From NCBI GenBank assembly GCA_900552875.1, contig USCS01000037.1, positions 1-11,023 on the forward strand: a stretch of DNA of 11,023 nucleotides, written 5' to 3'. The translations under genes were made by a program, and so were the position numbers. Each line of letters starts with the position of its first letter. Within the stretch, counting starts at the first letter, position 1. Shown in pieces: positions 8,506 through 11,023 of the stretch. This DNA comes from an uncultured Collinsella sp. (GTDB lineage: Bacteria; Actinomycetota; Coriobacteriia; Coriobacteriales; Coriobacteriaceae). The notes under the pieces were generated by a model, which ran no database searches, had not been told where the DNA came from, and saw nothing but the letters and a program-made list of their open reading frames with translations.

Positions 8506-9782
8506 TGCCTGCATCGGTCGAAATGGTCCTTTGGGCAATCCACCACGCCACGACGCTGCTCTTTGGCGTCTTTGCCTCGGCGGCGCTGTGCGGTATCGAG
8601 ATCAACCGGCGTCATGCGCTTGAACTGGTGCTGGTCGGTGCCGTAACTGGATGCGCATTTGGCCTCGCCAATGCCGTCGGCGGCGAGCTTTTCGCCCGCC
8701 AGGTATATCCGCTCGTCGTGCATCTGCCGCTCGTCATCTATTTGTGCGCGCGCTACCGCCTGAGCCCGCTGCTTGCCGTGCTCGGCATTACGAGTGCCTA
8801 TCTGAGCTGCCAGTTCAGCAATTGGATGGGCATCGCCGCATTTGCCGCAACCGATTCTCAGATCGCGTACTATCTGGCGCGCATCGCGACCACACTCGCC
8901 GTCTTTGCCGTCCTGTTGCATTGGGCCGGCGACATCGGTCCGCGCTTGGCGATTAAAAGCACCACCGAGCTGGGCATCCTTTTAATCCTGCCGCTCGTCT
9001 ATTACGTCTTTGACTATGCCACCAACGTCTACACCACGCTGTTCCACTCGGGCTCGGTGGTGACGGTTGAGTTTTTGTCATTTGCGCTCTGTGCCTTCTA
9101 TCTTATGTTTCTTGCCGTTTACCTGCGCGAATGCGAAGAAAAGGAAACCGCCGAGCGAGAGCGCTGGATGCTCGAAACCCGCGACAGCGCCGCCATCAAA
9201 GAGCTCGAGGCTTGGCGTCAATCTGGGCGCGAGCTGTCGATTCTTCGCCACGACATGCGCCACTTCCTACGCGGCCTGGCCGCTTTAATTGAGGAGGGCC
9301 ACACCGACGAGGCGCTCAAACGCATCGACGAACTCTGCGAAGCCGGCGACCGCACCGCCGTACGCCGCTTCTGTGCCAACGAGACCGTAAACATCGCGCT
9401 TTCGTCATTTAACTCGGATATCAATAGAAACGGCATTACCGCCAACCTGCGCGTCGCCGTACCCGAAACCATCCACGTAGGTGACGCCGACCTGTTTAGT
9501 GTGCTCTCAAATGCCTTGGAAAACGCTATCACCGCCGCAAGCGCCGCACCCCAAGGAAAGCGATTCGTCGACTTTGACCTGCGATTAGAGGACGGCCAGC
9601 TGCTGCTGTTAGTTTCCAACACGTTTGACCGCGCGCCGCGCATGGTCGACGGCATGCCCGTGACCCGGCATGCGGGCCACGGCTTTGGCACCAGGAGCAT
9701 CAAACTTGCCGTGGAGCGCATGAACGGCAACTGTCAGTTCCGCATTAACGGCGATCGATTTGAGCTGCGCGCTGTGATGTAG
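8505..9782 (+). CDS. Membrane sensor histidine kinase of the AgrC/GHKL (HPK10-like) type
   Basis: Partner kinase of the LytTR regulator, 425 aa. About six or seven hydrophobic segments occupy residues ~8-207 (roughly 8-30, 40-58, 68-82, 86-102, 122-140, 156-172, 188-207), with no large extracellular domain. A charged coiled-coil-like linker (208-245) leads to the phospho-acceptor H249 in ILRHDMRHFLRGL, the H-box style of AgrC/ComD kinases. The ATPase domain has an N-box SNALENAI (335-342) and a G-box GHGFGTRSIK (391-400). The multi-pass sensor is typical of kinases that read small peptides or membrane signals. No agrB- or agrD-like gene adjoins it, so the signal is unknown. Start ATG overlaps the regulator stop; GGGAGG lies 7 nt upstream. 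Confidence 0.92.
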   Translation: MPASVEMVLWAIHHATTLLFGVFASAALCGIEINRRHALELVLVGAVTGCAFGLANAVGGELFARQVYPLVVHLPLVIYLCARYRLSPLLAVLGITSAYLSCQFSNWMGIAAFAATDSQIAYYLARIATTLAVFAVLLHWAGDIGPRLAIKSTTELGILLILPLVYYVFDYATNVYTTLFHSGSVVTVEFLSFALCAFYLMFLAVYLRECEEKETAERERWMLETRDSAAIKELEAWRQSGRELSILRHDMRHFLRGLAALIEEGHTDEALKRIDELCEAGDRTAVRRFCANETVNIALSSFNSDINRNGITANLRVAVPETIHVGDADLFSVLSNALENAITAASAAPQGKRFVDFDLRLEDGQLLLLVSNTFDRAPRMVDGMPVTRHAGHGFGTRSIKLAVERMNGNCQFRINGDRFELRAVM

Positions 9783-9796
9783 GGACGCGATAAGCC

Positions 9797-9836
9797 GGCG
9801 CCGCGCTCGACCCGTCAGGGCCGCCTTACCGGCGCC
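9797..9836. other. GC hairpin between convergent genes
   Basis: GGCGCCG (9797-9803) pairs with CGGCGCC (9830-9836) in the 60-bp gap between the kinase stop and the end of the minus-strand gene. No T-run follows on either strand, so a role as terminator is only possible. Confidence 0.3.
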
Positions 9837-9842
9837 AATCCG

Positions 9843-10412
9843 CTACAGCGGAGCGGCCGCCGGGGTCAGCTGCTTGATGTATGCCCACATGCGCTGCTTG
9901 GCGGCTTTGTCAGTGAGCGCCGCCTCAAAACCGTCGAGCGCGAGCACGCGGCGACCCTGCACATGGGCGATCAAGCCGGGCTTGAGCATGGCGGTGTCGA
10001 AGTCATCGATCGCCACGAGCATATCGGCATAGGTCTCGCGCATGGTATCGGCCGCACGATCATCCAGCAACAGCACCGCCTCGGGGTCCAGCGCCTCGAG
10101 CGCCTCGCGGAACAGCTCGCACGGCAGGGCATGGCCCACCGCCACCGTTCCGTCGCCCGCACCGGCGACGCTTGCCAGCACGCAAAAATCCTCGGGCGCA
10201 TAACCGATGGCCCCGAGCGCCTTACGCAGCGCCGCGCCATCCGCGCCTGCGGCAAGCTCGCCGCCCGAGCGCTCGGCCTCATCCAAATCGCCTTTTACCA
10301 GCACAATCGGCGAGCACGCGTTGCCTGCGATGCGCACGCCACGACCCGCAAGCGATGCGAGCTCCTGCTCGGCCGCCTGGGCGATGGCTTCTTTTTTCTG
10401 GCTTTGTGACAT
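9843..10412 (-). CDS. Hypothetical protein, possible degenerate uracil-DNA glycosylase-superfamily member
   Basis: A 189-aa soluble protein without signal peptide, membrane segment or cysteine cluster. The layout recalls family-4-type uracil-DNA glycosylases: an early strand-loop segment (SPIVLVKGDLDEAERSGG, 34-51), a helix with the ALRKALGAIGYAPEDFCVLAS pattern in place of the usual LLDRALAxxGLxRxxVYVTNV (61-81), a middle LFREALEALDPEAVLLLDDRAA (100-121) where the family has a leucine-rich helix then VVALG, and an end segment DGFEAALTDKAAKQRMWAYI (160-179) resembling HPSxLLRxPxxKxxxW. The catalytic GEAPG and HPS motifs and cluster cysteines are absent, so activity is unlikely. ATG 10412 (MSQSQKKEAI) is preferred; a longer frame to 10493 would run into the transposon end. 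It converges on the kinase gene and starts only 40 bp from the IS right end. Gene call is firm, family link tentative. Confidence 0.7.
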   Translation of the reverse strand: MSQSQKKEAIAQAAEQELASLAGRGVRIAGNACSPIVLVKGDLDEAERSGGELAAGADGAALRKALGAIGYAPEDFCVLASVAGAGDGTVAVGHALPCELFREALEALDPEAVLLLDDRAADTMRETYADMLVAIDDFDTAMLKPGLIAHVQGRRVLALDGFEAALTDKAAKQRMWAYIKQLTPAAAPL

Positions 10413-10431
10413 AGGTATGCGCTCTCCAATC

Positions 10432-10600
10432 GTTTGCGTGCCCACCATTATTTGACACTCCCCATGGCTAAAGCCAGGGGATTCTTGCTTCACCGAGAAT
10501 TGCCTAGACTGCGCATGCAGCCGTAGGTCTTACGCCCTCTCCACAAGCGTTTGCGGCGTCTGCCGCGGTTCCCGCATGCCCTGCGGTACCTTCCAGGATT
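10432..10600 (-). ncRNA. 3' part of a TnpB omega RNA with adjacent guide (boundaries approximate)
   Basis: TnpB nucleases use an RNA transcribed from the 3' end of tnpB and the element's right end, with the flanking host DNA as guide. Here the minus strand shows the conserved end: GAATCCCCTGGCTTTAGCC, a hairpin CCCC-TGGCT/AGCCA-GGGG (10460-10480), then GAGTGTCAA ending at 10452. The guide would be the next 16-20 nt, ATAATGGTGGGCACGCAAAC (10451-10432). The upstream boundary inside the tnpB 3' end cannot be fixed by eye. Confidence 0.55.
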
Positions 10601-11023
10601 CTCCTTCCCTCGCGGGCGATGTTGACGGCGGCGTTCAGGTCGCGGTCGTGACGCATGCCGCACGCGGGGCAGTCCCATACCCGTTCGGCCAGCGTCAGTC
10701 CCCTGTAGACGTAACCGCATGCGGAACACGTCTTGCTGGACGGATAGAACCTGCCCACCCTTACGAAGCCGCGCCCCGACCATGCGCATTTGTACTCGAG
10801 CTGGCGCGCCAGCTCCGACATGGCGGCATCGCCCACGGCCTTGGCGAGGCGGCGGTTCCTCTGCATGCCCCTGACGTTCAGGTCCTCGACCGCGATGTTT
10901 TGGCTTTCTCCCACCGCATGCGTCGTGAACTTGTGCAGGGCGTCCTTCCGCCGGTTGGCAACCTTCTCGTGCGCCCGCGCGACCCTGACACGCTGCCTGG
11001 CGCGATTTGCGGAGCCCTTCCGC
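10452..11023 (-). mobile_element. IS200/IS605-family element, right end and tnpB 3' part (left end off window)
   Basis: The element enters from the right edge and ends at about 10452. The end shows a subterminal imperfect hairpin (10460-10480), not a terminal inverted repeat, followed by TCAA (10455-10452 on the minus strand), a cleavage-site-like tetranucleotide known from IS608-type right ends. This matches single-strand transposition by an HUH transposase TnpA. Whether tnpA is present cannot be seen here; tnpB-only elements are common. Confidence 0.8.
10504..11023 (-). CDS. tnpB: TnpB RNA-guided endonuclease, partial; N-terminus off the right edge
   Basis: C-terminal ~172 residues of an IS605-type TnpB, the ancestor-like relative of Cas12 that cuts DNA under guidance of omega RNA. 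The frame is open to the window edge and begins there with RKGSANRARQRVRVARAHEK, a typical helical segment; the internal GTG/ATG-like positions near 10914 are not the start. The RuvC-II glutamate is in AVEDLN (codon 10884-10886), followed by RGMQRNR. A C4 zinc ribbon CSACGY...CPACGM precedes the RuvC-III aspartate in HDRDLNAAVNIAREG (codon 10639-10641), so the visible catalytic residues are intact. The last ~35 residues are low-complexity and Gly/Ala-rich, as usual where the coding end overlaps the omega RNA. The RuvC-I aspartate lies outside the window, so integrity of the whole gene is unknown. Confidence 0.92.
   Translation of the reverse strand, partial: RKGSANRARQRVRVARAHEKVANRRKDALHKFTTHAVGESQNIAVEDLNVRGMQRNRRLAKAVGDAAMSELARQLEYKCAWSGRGFVRVGRFYPSSKTCSACGYVYRGLTLAERVWDCPACGMRHDRDLNAAVNIAREGRRILEGTAGHAGTAADAANACGEGVRPTAACAV

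Noticed and set aside
10413..10493. Longer start for the glycosylase-like gene (from 10493)
   Set aside because: The added residues are translated from the transposon right end and its hairpin, so they cannot be ancestral to the gene; ATG 10412 fits better.

Overview
Most of the window (about 1.4 kb to the right end) reads like a chromosome of a GC-rich gut actinobacterium of the Coriobacteriia, most likely Collinsella or a close relative. This rests on the DnaK N-terminal sequence, on codon use (CTC/CTG leucine, CGC arginine), and on the mix of a small 2[4Fe-4S] ferredoxin, a nadABC-niaR cluster and an agr-like LytTR two-component pair. The taxonomic call comes from memory of protein families, not from a search. 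The leftmost ~1.3 kb (partial dnaJ, the dnaK-dnaJ spacer and the 3' quarter of dnaK) reads instead like an Oscillospiraceae-type Firmicute. The dnaK gene therefore looks like an in-frame chimera. That may be a metagenome assembly joint in a conserved gene, or a real recombination.

Layout: 1-2751, dnaJ (partial) and dnaK on the minus strand. 2752-3346, a ~600-bp gene-free stretch holding the dnaK upstream region, a striking 118-nt nested inverted repeat, a terminator-like hairpin and the ferredoxin promoter. 3347-3532, a ferredoxin (+), followed by a bidirectional terminator. 3624-7491 (minus), a compact nadA-nadB-nadC-niaR operon for de novo NAD synthesis from aspartate, with its own niacin-responsive repressor as the last gene and a 44-bp dyad operator overlapping the nadA promoter. 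7783-9782 (+), a LytTR response regulator and a six-to-seven-segment membrane histidine kinase, overlapping by one base. 9843-10412 (minus), a short protein that looks like a uracil-DNA glycosylase fold stripped of its catalytic motifs. 10452-11023 (minus), the right end of an IS200/IS605-family element: the C-terminal half of TnpB and the 3' end of its omega RNA, cut by the window edge.

How they work together: NadB oxidises aspartate to iminoaspartate, NadA condenses it with dihydroxyacetone phosphate to quinolinate, and NadC converts that to nicotinate mononucleotide. NiaR probably shuts the operon, including its own gene, when niacin is plentiful. Translation is tightly coupled at nadB/nadC (3-nt gap) and nadC/niaR (TAATG overlap), while nadA and nadB are separated by a strong hairpin. 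The two-component pair resembles quorum or peptide sensors, but no AgrB/AgrD-type partner is visible.

I did not find a wholly new multi-gene system. The items most worth a second look are the dnaK chimera, the operator architecture, the nested hairpin element at 3010-3127 and the degenerate glycosylase-like protein.
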